NCBI RefSeq assembly: GCF_900169565.1
Contig: NZ_LT828648.1
Span: forward strand, 2,516,501 to 2,580,500
Reading direction: 5' to 3'
Length of the DNA stretch: 64,000 nt
Source of the DNA: Nitrospira japonica
GTDB taxonomy: Bacteria > Nitrospirota > Nitrospiria > Nitrospirales > Nitrospiraceae
The notes under the pieces were generated by a model that searched no databases, was not told the origin of the DNA, and saw only the letters and a list, made by a program, of their open reading frames with translations. How positions within the stretch are numbered: the stretch's first letter is position 1; every line of letters begins with the position of its first letter. This document shows positions 8,831-17,683 of this stretch, piece by piece. Made by a program: the position numbers and the translations under genes.

Positions 8831-9667
8831 ATGGCGTGGTTTAAGAAGCAAAAATCTTCCGATTCGGACAGCCCAAAGCGATCGAAGATCGCCGAAGGAA
8901 TGTGGCTCAAGTGCAACCATTGCCGGGAAATTGTCTATCGCAAAGAGGTTGACCGCAACAACAAGGTGTGTCCGAAGTGCGATTATCATTTTCCCATTTC
9001 CGTCACGGAGCGCATCACGCTGCTCGTCGATTTTGGGACCTTCAAGGAGTGGGACGCTGATCTGGCCCCGCAGGATCCGCTGAGCTTCGAGGACACCAAA
9101 TCATATAAGGACCGCATTAAAGCCCAGCAGGAAAAAACCGGTCGAAAAGACGCAATGGTCATCGGTGAAGGCACGATGAACGGCCGTCGCGTCGCATTGT
9201 GCGTGTTTGATTTCGGCTTTATGGGCGGCAGCATGGGTTCGGTGGTGGGCGAAAAGATCTGCCGCGCCATCGACCGCGCCTTGGAGGCAAGACTTCCGGT
9301 CATTCTCGTCACGACCTCGGGGGGGGCCCGCATGCAGGAAGGCATCCTGTCGCTCATGCAAATGGCCAAGACCTCCGCGGCGGTCGCCAAATTGGGGGAA
9401 GCCAAGCTGCCGTTCATTTGCCTGTTGGCCGATCCGACCTTTGGCGGAGTCACCGCCAGCGTGGCAATGTTGGGCGACGTCATTCTGGCCGAACCCAAGG
9501 CATTGATCGGATTCGCGGGGCCGCGGGTCATCGAGCAGACCATCAAGCAGCAATTACCCGATCAGTTTCAGCGCGCGGAATTTCTGTTGGAGCACGGCAT
9601 GATCGACATGATCGTCGAGCGCAAGCACCTGAAAGAAACATTGAGCACCCTCGTCGCGCATTTCTAG
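8831..9667 (+). CDS. accD: Acetyl-CoA carboxylase carboxyltransferase beta subunit
   Basis: The 278-residue protein has the N-terminal zinc ribbon with two CxxC pairs (CNHC, CPKC) followed by the carboxyltransferase crotonase-like fold ([52 protein letters not shown]). AccD pairs with AccA to make malonyl-CoA for fatty acid synthesis. The ATG at 8831 directly precedes the family start (MAWFKK); the long upstream frame lies inside the transporter gene. folC follows 27 bp later, the common accD-folC arrangement. Confidence 0.97.
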   Translation: MAWFKKQKSSDSDSPKRSKIAEGMWLKCNHCREIVYRKEVDRNNKVCPKCDYHFPISVTERITLLVDFGTFKEWDADLAPQDPLSFEDTKSYKDRIKAQQEKTGRKDAMVIGEGTMNGRRVALCVFDFGFMGGSMGSVVGEKICRAIDRALEARLPVILVTTSGGARMQEGILSLMQMAKTSAAVAKLGEAKLPFICLLADPTFGGVTASVAMLGDVILAEPKALIGFAGPRVIEQTIKQQLPDQFQRAEFLLEHGMIDMIVERKHLKETLSTLVAHF

Positions 9668-9694
9668 GCGAGTTCCTTCTCCTCGGCGCGCATC

Positions 9695-10984
9695 ATGACC
9701 TATTCCGCTGCGGTCGCCTACCTTCTCGGACTCCAGAAGCACGGCATCAAATTGGGGTTGGAGACGATGACCGCCCTCGCGCGGCGCCTGGGGGAGCCCC
9801 AGCGACGGTATCGGTCGCTTCATATCGGAGGAACCAACGGCAAAGGATCGACGGCGGCCATGGTCGCCGGCATTCTCCAGTCCGCCGGCTATCGCGTGGG
9901 GCTGTACACCTCTCCGCATCTGGTGGAATTCCGCGAGCGCATTCGCGTGGACGGCGCGATGATTTCGGAGGATGCGGTGGCTCGATGCACCGCGGCGGCG
10001 CAGGTGGCGGCGGGCACGGATCTGCAGCCGACGTTTTTTGAAAGTACCACGGCGATGGCCTTTCAGTATTTCGCTGAGGCGCAAGTGGACGTGGCCGTTC
10101 TCGAAGTGGGGCTCGGCGGCCGGTTCGATGCGACCAACATCGTGCAGCCTGAGGCCTGCGCCATTACGACCGTGGCCCTGGATCATCAGGAATACCTCGG
10201 CTCGACGGTGTCCGCGATCGCCTTCGAAAAAGCGGGGATCGTCAAAGAAGCGATTCCGCTCGTCGTCGGCCGGATGACCGACGAAGCCATGCGGACCATC
10301 GAGGGTATCGCGCGGGAGCGAAACTCCCCTCTCTCGGCCTTGGATCGGGAATTCCGCATCGAGGGCGTCGTCGGACGGTTTACCTACGTGAGCCGACGGA
10401 CTCGATATGCCGACTTGCGTTGCGCGCTTCCCGGCGCACACCAGGTAGACAACGCCGCCTGTGCGATTGCCGTGATCGAAGCCGCCGGCGGGCTTCAGGT
10501 GGGCGAACGCGCGGTTCGCGACGGGGTGGGCGGCGTGCAGTGGGAAGGCAGGCTCGAAACCCTCGAAGCCCGTCCGGACGTTCTGCTCGACGGCGCCCAC
10601 AACCCGGCCGGAGCGGAGGCCCTGGCGGCGTACCTGCGATCCGCGAAGCAGGCTCGTCCGGGGTCGCGCGTCATCGTGGTGGTGGGAATGATGCGCGACA
10701 AGGATCACAAGGGCTTCATGAAATCGTTGAACAGCGTGGCGGATCACATAGTACTGACCCGCGCATCGATCGCCAGATCCGCGACGGCCGAGGAGCTTCG
10801 GGATGAATTGGCCGGAATGATCACCGCACCCTTCTCGGTGACGGCCGGTCCGGCCGAGGCCCTGGCTTTGGCGAGGCGGTTGGCGGCTTCGGAGGATGTG
10901 ATCTGCGTCACGGGGTCCCTCATGCTGATCGGAGAGGTGAAAGCATCATGGCGTGGCTGTGGGCTGTCGCCTCTTCGGGGTTGA
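9695..10984 (+). CDS. folC: Bifunctional folylpolyglutamate synthase / dihydrofolate synthase
   Basis: The 429-residue protein is a Mur-ligase-fold enzyme: ATP loop GGTNGKGSTAAM, YTSPHLVEFRERI, LEVGLGGRFDATN, TTVALDHQEYLG, and the C-terminal domain DGAHNPAGAEAL. It adds glutamate to dihydropteroate and folates. It lies in an accD-folC-lptD run, and lptD starts one base after its stop. Together with the FolB domain upstream this is the second folate gene in the window. Confidence 0.96.
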   Translation: MTYSAAVAYLLGLQKHGIKLGLETMTALARRLGEPQRRYRSLHIGGTNGKGSTAAMVAGILQSAGYRVGLYTSPHLVEFRERIRVDGAMISEDAVARCTAAAQVAAGTDLQPTFFESTTAMAFQYFAEAQVDVAVLEVGLGGRFDATNIVQPEACAITTVALDHQEYLGSTVSAIAFEKAGIVKEAIPLVVGRMTDEAMRTIEGIARERNSPLSALDREFRIEGVVGRFTYVSRRTRYADLRCALPGAHQVDNAACAIAVIEAAGGLQVGERAVRDGVGGVQWEGRLETLEARPDVLLDGAHNPAGAEALAAYLRSAKQARPGSRVIVVVGMMRDKDHKGFMKSLNSVADHIVLTRASIARSATAEELRDELAGMITAPFSVTAGPAEALALARRLAASEDVICVTGSLMLIGEVKASWRGCGLSPLRG

Positions 10985-10985
10985 A

Positions 10986-13436
10986 ATGGGGGAGACTCTC
11001 GCTGGGGCCGGCAAGCGCCTGGTATACGCCGTCCTGGTACTCTTGGTGCTGTCCGGCACCGCCCTGGCTGCCGACGGACCGGCCGGGACGACACTGGCGT
11101 CTTCGGGCTCCAACCCGCTTGATCTCACCGCCGACCGCATCGACTATCTAAAAGACGAAGAAATTTACGAAGCCGAAGGATCGGTGCTGGTTCGTCAGGG
11201 CGGACTGCGTCTCACGGCGGATCATATGACGATACAGGCCCTTCCGGGGGTGCTGATTGCAACCGGCCATGTCCGGCTGCTCGATCCGAGAGGCGACCTC
11301 TCCGCGGACAGGCTCGAGCTGAACATCAATACCGAAGCGGGCATCGTCACCCACGGTCAACTGTATCTGAAGTCCTCCAATACCCAACTCGAGGGACGCT
11401 TGATGCAGCGGTTCTCGGAAGATCACTACCGGGTGAAGGAGGGCCGGTTCACGAATTGCGATGCGGAACCGGACGAGACGCCGGCCTGGCGGTTCCAGTT
11501 CAAGGATCTCGATCTCAATGCCGGAGACGCGCTGGCGTTCAAAGGCGGGTGGCTGTGCGTCCTCGACGCCCGCGTCCTTCCGATGCCGACGATGACCTAT
11601 CCGCTGTCGCCGAGGAAGACCGGATTTCTCATTCCCACGATCGGCTACGACAATCGATTCGGCTGGCATGCGCAAGAAAGCCTGTTTTGGGCGATCAATC
11701 CCAGTCAGGATCTCACGGTGTCGCCCTTCTATTACACGAAGCTCGGCTACGGGAGCGATTTCGAGTATCGGTATGTTCTGGACCGTCTGTCACGTGGACA
11801 GTGGTTCGTCAGTGCGCTCCAGCAGACGCAATTGCCCAACGTCTCGGGCGCGGCCGAATCGGGAACGCAGGCCCGGGAAGGCCGCGCCTTGATCACCGGG
11901 ACGCATACCCAACAGTTCACGCCGAATACCTTGCTTCGCGTCCAGGCGAATCTCGTGACCGACCCACAGTATCTCCAACAGTTGAGCAACTCCGGCGCCC
12001 AGCGGGCGTTGCCGAGCAATGAGAGCAATTTGCTGGGAACGCACCGGCTGCCGTACGGAAACATGTACCTTTGGAGTCAATATCTCCAGCCGTTGCAAGC
12101 CGGCGGCAGCGACACATTCCAACGGCTGCCTGAGATCGGCTACAGCCTCCCTGATACGACCCTGTTCGGTTCTCCCTTCCTGCTCAATACGGATACGAAT
12201 TTTGTGTATTTCTATCGCGAACAGGGTTTCACGGAGAACCGCATCGACTTCATGCCCGGGATCTCCACCGAGATCATCGATGTGGGCCATGTATTGGGCC
12301 TCCGGCCGCAGGCCAAGGTCCGGGAGGTCTACTATTCGCGCGGGATCGATAGTGCCAGCAGTCTGAACCGCCAGACGTTCTGGGCGGCGCTTGACGCCAG
12401 CTCCAAACTCAGCCGACGGTTCATATCGGGCGACGGTCAGGCGGTATTGCACACTCTTGAGCCCAGCGTGATGTACGAGTATGTCCCGCAGACCAATCAA
12501 TCCCAGATTGCGCAGATCGACCAGGTCGACGACCTTCCGATGAAGAATCTGTTGACGTATATGCTCCGGAGCCGCGTGCTGGAGCAGGGTGGGACGACCA
12601 GTTTCAACTGGCTCGATCTGACGCTCGCGCAGAGTTATCACGTCGGGGGCGTACAGACCAACGCGATGAATTTCACGCCGGGCGTCGTGCCGCCGGTCGG
12701 TACGATCACGCAGCCGCTGCAGCCTGCCACCGTCGCGATCAACGGGAAGAAGTTCTCGGATTTCTGGATGCATGCCGTCATCGGAAACAACCTGCCGCAG
12801 TACACGGTGGGACAACTCGCCATGTCCGGGTTTGACAAGGGCGGTATGGGACCCCAACAGAAGCCGGTGATCAACCAATACCTGACGGTCGACGCGTTCT
12901 TGGATCCGTACCGCGGCACCTTCAGTCAATTCAACACGGACTTTCGCGTCCAGGAGTCCAATAACTGGTACCTCGAGGTCGGACAGCGGTACGCGCAGAA
13001 TGGAAACATCGTGCGCCGTGGGGACGTCTGGAACCCGATTTCATTCAATCAAGTCTTTGTTCCGACCCAGGAAATCCAGTTTGTCACCGCCGGGGGCGCA
13101 TTCCGGACGCCATGGGGCTGGACCCTGGGTGCCAAAGGCTACTACGATATCCTCAACGGAAAGAGTCCTGAGTACGACATCGTCGGTCTGTATCAGAATC
13201 CCTGCAAGTGCTGGTCGTTGGGCTTGTACTACCTGCAATTTCCGGATCGCGCCCAGTATAATTTCATGTTCAGCCTCACCGGAATCGGATGGACGGAAAA
13301 CTTCGGCACCACGGTCGTCCGCAGCATCCTGAGTCCGTTGCTCTACGGTGAAAAAGGCTTGCCGTGGGCGGCACCGGGCGGGCATTACGGCCGTCCGCAG
13401 TCCGTGATACCGTCCACCGATGCGGGGTTGCGTTGA
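10986..13436 (+). CDS. lptD: LPS-assembly outer membrane protein LptD
   Basis: The roughly 816-residue protein has a signal peptide (KRLVYAVLVLLVLSGTALAADG), an OstA/LptA-like periplasmic domain at about 30-150 (DLTADRIDYLKDEEIYEAEGSV), and a large beta-barrel region with many aromatic-ended strands. It inserts lipopolysaccharide into the outer leaflet with LptE. Cysteines that could form the structural disulfides occur near the N-terminal domain (FTNCD, WLCVL) and near the C-terminus (NPCKCWS). The ATG at 10986 follows the folC stop; the alternative at 10953 overlaps folC and would spoil the signal peptide. This gene shows the organism has an LPS-bearing outer membrane. Confidence 0.93.
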   Translation: MGETLAGAGKRLVYAVLVLLVLSGTALAADGPAGTTLASSGSNPLDLTADRIDYLKDEEIYEAEGSVLVRQGGLRLTADHMTIQALPGVLIATGHVRLLDPRGDLSADRLELNINTEAGIVTHGQLYLKSSNTQLEGRLMQRFSEDHYRVKEGRFTNCDAEPDETPAWRFQFKDLDLNAGDALAFKGGWLCVLDARVLPMPTMTYPLSPRKTGFLIPTIGYDNRFGWHAQESLFWAINPSQDLTVSPFYYTKLGYGSDFEYRYVLDRLSRGQWFVSALQQTQLPNVSGAAESGTQAREGRALITGTHTQQFTPNTLLRVQANLVTDPQYLQQLSNSGAQRALPSNESNLLGTHRLPYGNMYLWSQYLQPLQAGGSDTFQRLPEIGYSLPDTTLFGSPFLLNTDTNFVYFYREQGFTENRIDFMPGISTEIIDVGHVLGLRPQAKVREVYYSRGIDSASSLNRQTFWAALDASSKLSRRFISGDGQAVLHTLEPSVMYEYVPQTNQSQIAQIDQVDDLPMKNLLTYMLRSRVLEQGGTTSFNWLDLTLAQSYHVGGVQTNAMNFTPGVVPPVGTITQPLQPATVAINGKKFSDFWMHAVIGNNLPQYTVGQLAMSGFDKGGMGPQQKPVINQYLTVDAFLDPYRGTFSQFNTDFRVQESNNWYLEVGQRYAQNGNIVRRGDVWNPISFNQVFVPTQEIQFVTAGGAFRTPWGWTLGAKGYYDILNGKSPEYDIVGLYQNPCKCWSLGLYYLQFPDRAQYNFMFSLTGIGWTENFGTTVVRSILSPLLYGEKGLPWAAPGGHYGRPQSVIPSTDAGLR

Positions 13437-13462
13437 CGGTCGGCCGTCGACGAAGGGACGCC

Positions 13463-14011
13463 ATGAAACAGGGGCTTCTTTCAAGAGTGGAATGCAAACG
13501 ACCGGTCGCTGGCTTATGCCTCGCGCTGCTGTTGTGTTGGAGCGGAGCGAACGGTGCGTGGGGTGGGCAGGACGGTCCTCTCCCTCATCTTCATCGGGCG
13601 AAGATTTATTTAGCTGCAGGGGACTTTCGTCGCGCGATCGAGGCGTGCCGGCACGAGGTCGACGCCCGTCCTTCCGTAGAAGCCTACTTGTATCTCACAT
13701 ACGTCTACCAGGCACTCGACGCCTATGTGGAATCTCTTGCAAAGGCGGATCAGTGGGTGCCCTTGGAACACCTATATTTGAGTCTGGTGACGGGAAAGCC
13801 GGAAGACCTTGTGGATGCTCCCGACGTACTCTCGCGCATTGCCAAGGAGTTGATGCAGTCCGGCGCAAGACAGCAGGCCGACATCGCCGCGGAGTTGGCG
13901 ACGAGACTCGATTCGGCCGCCGTCGCTCGCATCTGGCCCCAGCAGACGGCCTGGCGGAAGTCCAAGCCGGACGGTTGGTGGTTCGGCATTCCGCCCGAGT
14001 GGTCCTGGTGA
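13463..14011 (+). CDS. Secreted helical repeat (TPR-like) protein
   Basis: The 182-residue protein starts with a signal peptide (about residues 1-34, ending GANGAWGGQDG). The mature part holds one clear TPR-like helix pair, AKIYLAAGDFRRAIEACRHEV, and a Trp-rich tail (WWFGIPPEWSW). A ribosome site GAAGGGA precedes the ATG at 13463. Longer frames upstream lie in the lptD end. The function is unknown; position after lptD suggests an envelope role but this is only context. Confidence 0.7.
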   Translation: MKQGLLSRVECKRPVAGLCLALLLCWSGANGAWGGQDGPLPHLHRAKIYLAAGDFRRAIEACRHEVDARPSVEAYLYLTYVYQALDAYVESLAKADQWVPLEHLYLSLVTGKPEDLVDAPDVLSRIAKELMQSGARQQADIAAELATRLDSAAVARIWPQQTAWRKSKPDGWWFGIPPEWSW

Positions 14012-14107
14012 CCGGCCGGCGCCTGAATTGACTCGCCGAAGATCGCTGGTATACGATGTGCAGATCAAAAAAAATAGTGCTTGCAACCATGCGAAGGAGG
14101 GTGTGAC

Positions 14108-14455
14108 GTGGCAGGTGACGCGCTCAAAGTCGAAGATGCAACGTGGGAAGCCGATGTCATCAAGGCTTCGGAACTGGTCATGGTCGATTTCTGGGCCGTG
14201 TGGTGCGGGCCATGCCAAATGGTTGCACCCATCGTCGATGAACTCGCCAAGGAATATTCCGGAAAAATCAAAGTTCGCAAGCTGAATACCGATGAGAATC
14301 CGGAAGTTGCGGGGCGTTACCAGGTCATGAGCATTCCGACGATCCTGTTTTTCAAGAACGGACAGGTCGTAGAGAAGCTGGTCGGTGCAAGGCCCAAGCG
14401 TCAATTCAAGGAAATGATCGACTCGCTGCTGGCGCAGCACGCCGGCTCCGCATAA
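14108..14455 (+). CDS. trxA: Thioredoxin
   Basis: The 115-residue protein is a classical thioredoxin: active site WAVWCGPC, cis-Pro loop MSIPTILFFKNG, and full family length. The start is taken as GTG at 14108 because a near-perfect ribosome site (AGGAGG, 14095-14100) lies 7 bases upstream; the upstream codons from 14081 look like leader. It reduces protein disulfides and could serve the thioredoxin-type arsenate reductase and the peroxiredoxin also encoded in this window. Confidence 0.96.
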   Translation: MAGDALKVEDATWEADVIKASELVMVDFWAVWCGPCQMVAPIVDELAKEYSGKIKVRKLNTDENPEVAGRYQVMSIPTILFFKNGQVVEKLVGARPKRQFKEMIDSLLAQHAGSA

Positions 14456-14615
14456 CGCAAAACCTGGCCCGCTGCACTCGGGTTTGTTTGCGCCTGGCAT
14501 TCCTGCCGTCCTGTGCTGATTGGTCTGTCGTCCGTGTTGTCCGCGTTTCAGTGTCATCCGGTCTCTCGGACGTCTGAAGACGTCGAGGGTTCAGGGAGAT
14601 CAGTCGCTCGCCACC

Positions 14616-16322
14616 ATGCTCGCCGAGTTGCGGATCAAGAACTTTGCGCTCATTGACGAGCTGCACCTGTCATTCCAACCGGGCTTTACCGTGCTTACCG
14701 GCGAAACCGGAGCCGGCAAGTCCCTGCTGATCGACGCCATCAGTCTTCTCGTCGGCGGCCGCGGTTCTTCCGAGCAGATTCGTTCTGGAGCGGAAGAGGC
14801 GCAGCTGGAAGCCTCATTTCACCTCTTGCATGAACATCCTGTCTTGCGACGCCTCCGGACGTCCGGTGTGATTGCAGACGGAGATTCCGACCTGGTCCTG
14901 AAGCGGGTACTCTCCCGAACGGGGCGGCACCGCATCTATCTCAACGGCAGCCTCTGTCCGCTGCGCACGCTGGAGGATCTCGGCGGAACGTTGGTCGATA
15001 TTCACGGTCAACATGAACAACAATCGCTATTGTCCCCTGCCTCGCAAATCGAGGCCGTCGACGCATTCGGCTCGCTTGAACGATTACGGGACGAGTATGA
15101 AAGTGCCTACCGGCAATGGAAATCTCGGCTTGCCGAATTGGAGTCGATCACGCGTGCGGCGGCCGACCGAGGGCAGCGCGAGGACTTTCTCCGTTTTCAG
15201 CTTCAAGAGATCGAACAGGCGGGCTTGAATCCCGACGAGGACGCGGGGCTTCATGCGGAACGCCAACGGCTGCTCCATGCCCATCGGCTGCGCGAACTGG
15301 CGGAGGAGGCGCATGGCGAGCTGCAGGGGGATGAGCAGGGTGTTCTGTCGCGGCTGGGCCGGCTAGGCCGCCTTCTCGCCGATCTGACGAAGACGGATCC
15401 GAGCATGGCAGACAGTGTGGATCCAGTGACGGGCGCCGCGATTCAGCTCAAGGAATTGGCCGGACGCCTTCGACTGTATGCGGATCGGATGGATGCGGAT
15501 CCGGCTCGGCAGAACGAAGTGGAAGGCCGCCTGGATCTGATTCAACGCCTCAAGAAAAAATACGGCGGAACGATCGAAGCCATTCTTGCGGCGGGAGACC
15601 GAGCCAAGACGGAAGTGCGCGCGATCGAAGAATCGGATTCACGATCGGCGGAGGGGGCCGCCGCCGTCCGCGAAGCCTTTCAACGCGTCCAAGAATTTGC
15701 TCAGCGGCTCTCCAAGAAGCGCAAAGATGCGGCCAAACGTCTGTCGGAATCGGTCGGGGCGGAATTGGCGGCCTTGAAGATGGAGCAAGCGCTGTTCGAG
15801 GTGTTGGTCTCCAAGGAAGGGGAACCGGAAGAGTTTGGGCCCACCGGCGCGGATCGGGTGGAATTCATGTTGGCCGGCAATGCCGGAGAGCCACCGAAGC
15901 CGCTGGCGCGCGTGGCGTCGGGCGGGGAGTTGTCCAGAATCATGCTGGCATTGAAAACGGTGCTGGCCGAACGGGATCAGGTTCCCGTCTTGGTGTTCGA
16001 TGAAATCGATACGGGTGTAGGCGGGGCGGCGGCCGCGACGATGGGTATGAGATTGCGAAAACTGGGATCGTACCATCAGGTCTTCTGCATCACCCATCTC
16101 GCCCAAGTCGCTTCCCAGGCGGAGCATCATTTTCTGGTCTCTAAGGGCACGGACAATCGGCGGACGTCGACATGGGCGGCCCCGCTTGATGGAAAAGGGC
16201 GTGAAGACGAGATCGCCAGGATGCTCGGGGGAACGACGCTGACGAAAAAGATCCGTGAAACGGCGGCCGAACTGCTTGCAGGGGCGGGTCGCGGAGTCCG
16301 GGATATCCGCCGTCAGGCGTGA
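14616..16322 (+). CDS. recN: DNA repair ATPase RecN
   Basis: The 568-residue SMC-like ATPase has Walker A TGETGAGKSLLIDA at about residue 30, a long coiled-coil middle with a central helical turn, the ABC signature VASGGELSRIMLALK and Walker B VLVFDEIDTGVGG near the C-terminus. RecN holds DNA ends during double-strand break repair. The ATG at 14616 (MLAELRIKNFALI) is the family start; the ORF upstream is not conserved-looking. Its stop overlaps the convergent HD-GYP regulator by 10 bp. Confidence 0.96.
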   Translation: MLAELRIKNFALIDELHLSFQPGFTVLTGETGAGKSLLIDAISLLVGGRGSSEQIRSGAEEAQLEASFHLLHEHPVLRRLRTSGVIADGDSDLVLKRVLSRTGRHRIYLNGSLCPLRTLEDLGGTLVDIHGQHEQQSLLSPASQIEAVDAFGSLERLRDEYESAYRQWKSRLAELESITRAAADRGQREDFLRFQLQEIEQAGLNPDEDAGLHAERQRLLHAHRLRELAEEAHGELQGDEQGVLSRLGRLGRLLADLTKTDPSMADSVDPVTGAAIQLKELAGRLRLYADRMDADPARQNEVEGRLDLIQRLKKKYGGTIEAILAAGDRAKTEVRAIEESDSRSAEGAAAVREAFQRVQEFAQRLSKKRKDAAKRLSESVGAELAALKMEQALFEVLVSKEGEPEEFGPTGADRVEFMLAGNAGEPPKPLARVASGGELSRIMLALKTVLAERDQVPVLVFDEIDTGVGGAAAATMGMRLRKLGSYHQVFCITHLAQVASQAEHHFLVSKGTDNRRTSTWAAPLDGKGREDEIARMLGGTTLTKKIRETAAELLAGAGRGVRDIRRQA

Positions 16323-17479
16323 GGAGGTCTCGAGGGATTGGTGGCGATGGCCATCGCTGGGAGCGAGGCTTTGCACTCCTGCACCACTCTGACGAACAGC
16401 GTGGTCAAGGTCGGGTCGAAGTAGTCCCCGGTGTGTCCGGTGATGAAGTCGCAGGCTTCGTCGAGAGAGAGAGAATTGCGGTCGGGCAGTTCGGCGGTCA
16501 AGTGGTCGAAGGCCTGTGCGAGGCATACGATGCGGGCCAGAAGCGGAATCCCTTCGCCCTGCAATCCATGGGGATAGCCGGTTCCATCCCACCGTTCATG
16601 ATGGTATCCGATAATCTGCCCCACTTCGGCCGGTAAGCCCAGCGGCTCGATCATCCGCACGCCGAGTTCGGTATGGCGTTTGTGGTCCTGCGTTCCCCCG
16701 AGGCTGCGAATCGCATCGTCGGCGAAATGACAGGGGCCGGCGACGATCCTTCCGATGTCGTGAAGAAAGGCTCCGAGCGCCAGGGATTTTTGCTCTCCTT
16801 CGGTCAGATCCATGCGATTGGCCAGGAGCGTGGCATAGAAGCTCACCCGGCTGCAATGGTTGAGCAACTCCCGTTCTTTGGCTTCAAGGAGGTCGGAAAG
16901 CAATGGAAGCAGGAATCTGAACTCCGCCGCTTCGGTCGCGGTCATCACGTCAGGTTGAGCGCTGATCGCGGCATAGCCGGACCGGATTTCGTTCCACGTC
17001 GCTGCACAGGATGCTTCCGATTCCCACATGGCTTCGGGGTAGTGGACGAAGCGCCGGAGATAGTCCAGCCGTTGCTTCTTGTGAAGTGTCTGGTTCACCA
17101 AGGTGACCAGCTCGGTCACATTGAACGGCTTGAGGAGATAGCCGGCGGCCCCGTGACGGATCCCGTCCATCGCGGCTTTGAGGCTGCCGTAGCCGGTAAT
17201 GATGATGACTTCGACGTCGGCATGGTCGTGTTTGATCTCTTGGAGCAGGTCGAGACCTTGGCGATCAGGCAGTTTCTGGTCGAGGGTAATGAGGTCGATC
17301 TGTTGCGAGTTGAGGACATCGATCGCGGCCCGAGCCGATCCGGCCGCTTGGATGTTGAAGAACGGCCGGAGGATGACTTTCAGCGCATCCCGCGGCCCCG
17401 CTTCGTCGTCCACGACAAGAACCGTCGGCTTGGCTTGGGATCTTTTCTCTGAAAGAGCAACGTGCATCGGTTGTCTCAT
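16313..17479 (-). CDS. Response regulator with HD-GYP phosphodiesterase domain
   Basis: An N-terminal receiver domain (VLVVDDE, phosphoacceptor Asp in ITLDQKLP, ITGYGS, LKPFN) is followed by a helical linker and a C-terminal HD-GYP domain with HDIGRI and the complete HHERWDGTGYP motif. HD-GYP proteins such as RpfG hydrolyse cyclic di-GMP, so it should lower this messenger when phosphorylated. The start is uncertain: the open frame begins with TTG at 17509, and ATG codons lie at 17479 and 17467. It is the last gene of a minus-strand signalling cluster that includes a PilZ (c-di-GMP receptor) protein. Confidence 0.88.
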   Translation of the reverse strand: MRQPMHVALSEKRSQAKPTVLVVDDEAGPRDALKVILRPFFNIQAAGSARAAIDVLNSQQIDLITLDQKLPDRQGLDLLQEIKHDHADVEVIIITGYGSLKAAMDGIRHGAAGYLLKPFNVTELVTLVNQTLHKKQRLDYLRRFVHYPEAMWESEASCAATWNEIRSGYAAISAQPDVMTATEAAEFRFLLPLLSDLLEAKERELLNHCSRVSFYATLLANRMDLTEGEQKSLALGAFLHDIGRIVAGPCHFADDAIRSLGGTQDHKRHTELGVRMIEPLGLPAEVGQIIGYHHERWDGTGYPHGLQGEGIPLLARIVCLAQAFDHLTAELPDRNSLSLDEACDFITGHTGDYFDPTLTTLFVRVVQECKASLPAMAIATNPSRPPHA

Positions 17480-17683
17480 TTCCAAGGGTTTTGCATGATC
17501 ATAAAGCAATTCCTATTCCTTTTCAGTTATTTACGGAGAATACTTGAAGGGCTTCGAGCACATGGGGTCAGGAAAAACCAAAACGCTATATGTGGGTTCA
17601 TATTCCGAACAGTGCGCAATCGGACAGAGAGCAATTCTGCACGAATGCTGCAAAAACCACTCACTTTTTAAGGGGAATGTGTG

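Noticed and set aside
9554-10747. 397-codon minus-strand frame over folC
   Set aside because: Antisense to folC; composition typical of a shadow frame.
11790-12929. 379-codon minus-strand frame in lptD
   Set aside because: Antisense to lptD; no signal or domain.
17510-17683. Sigma-54 (-24/-12) promoter in the gap before the HD-GYP gene
   Set aside because: No GG and GC pair with the required 10-bp spacing was found.
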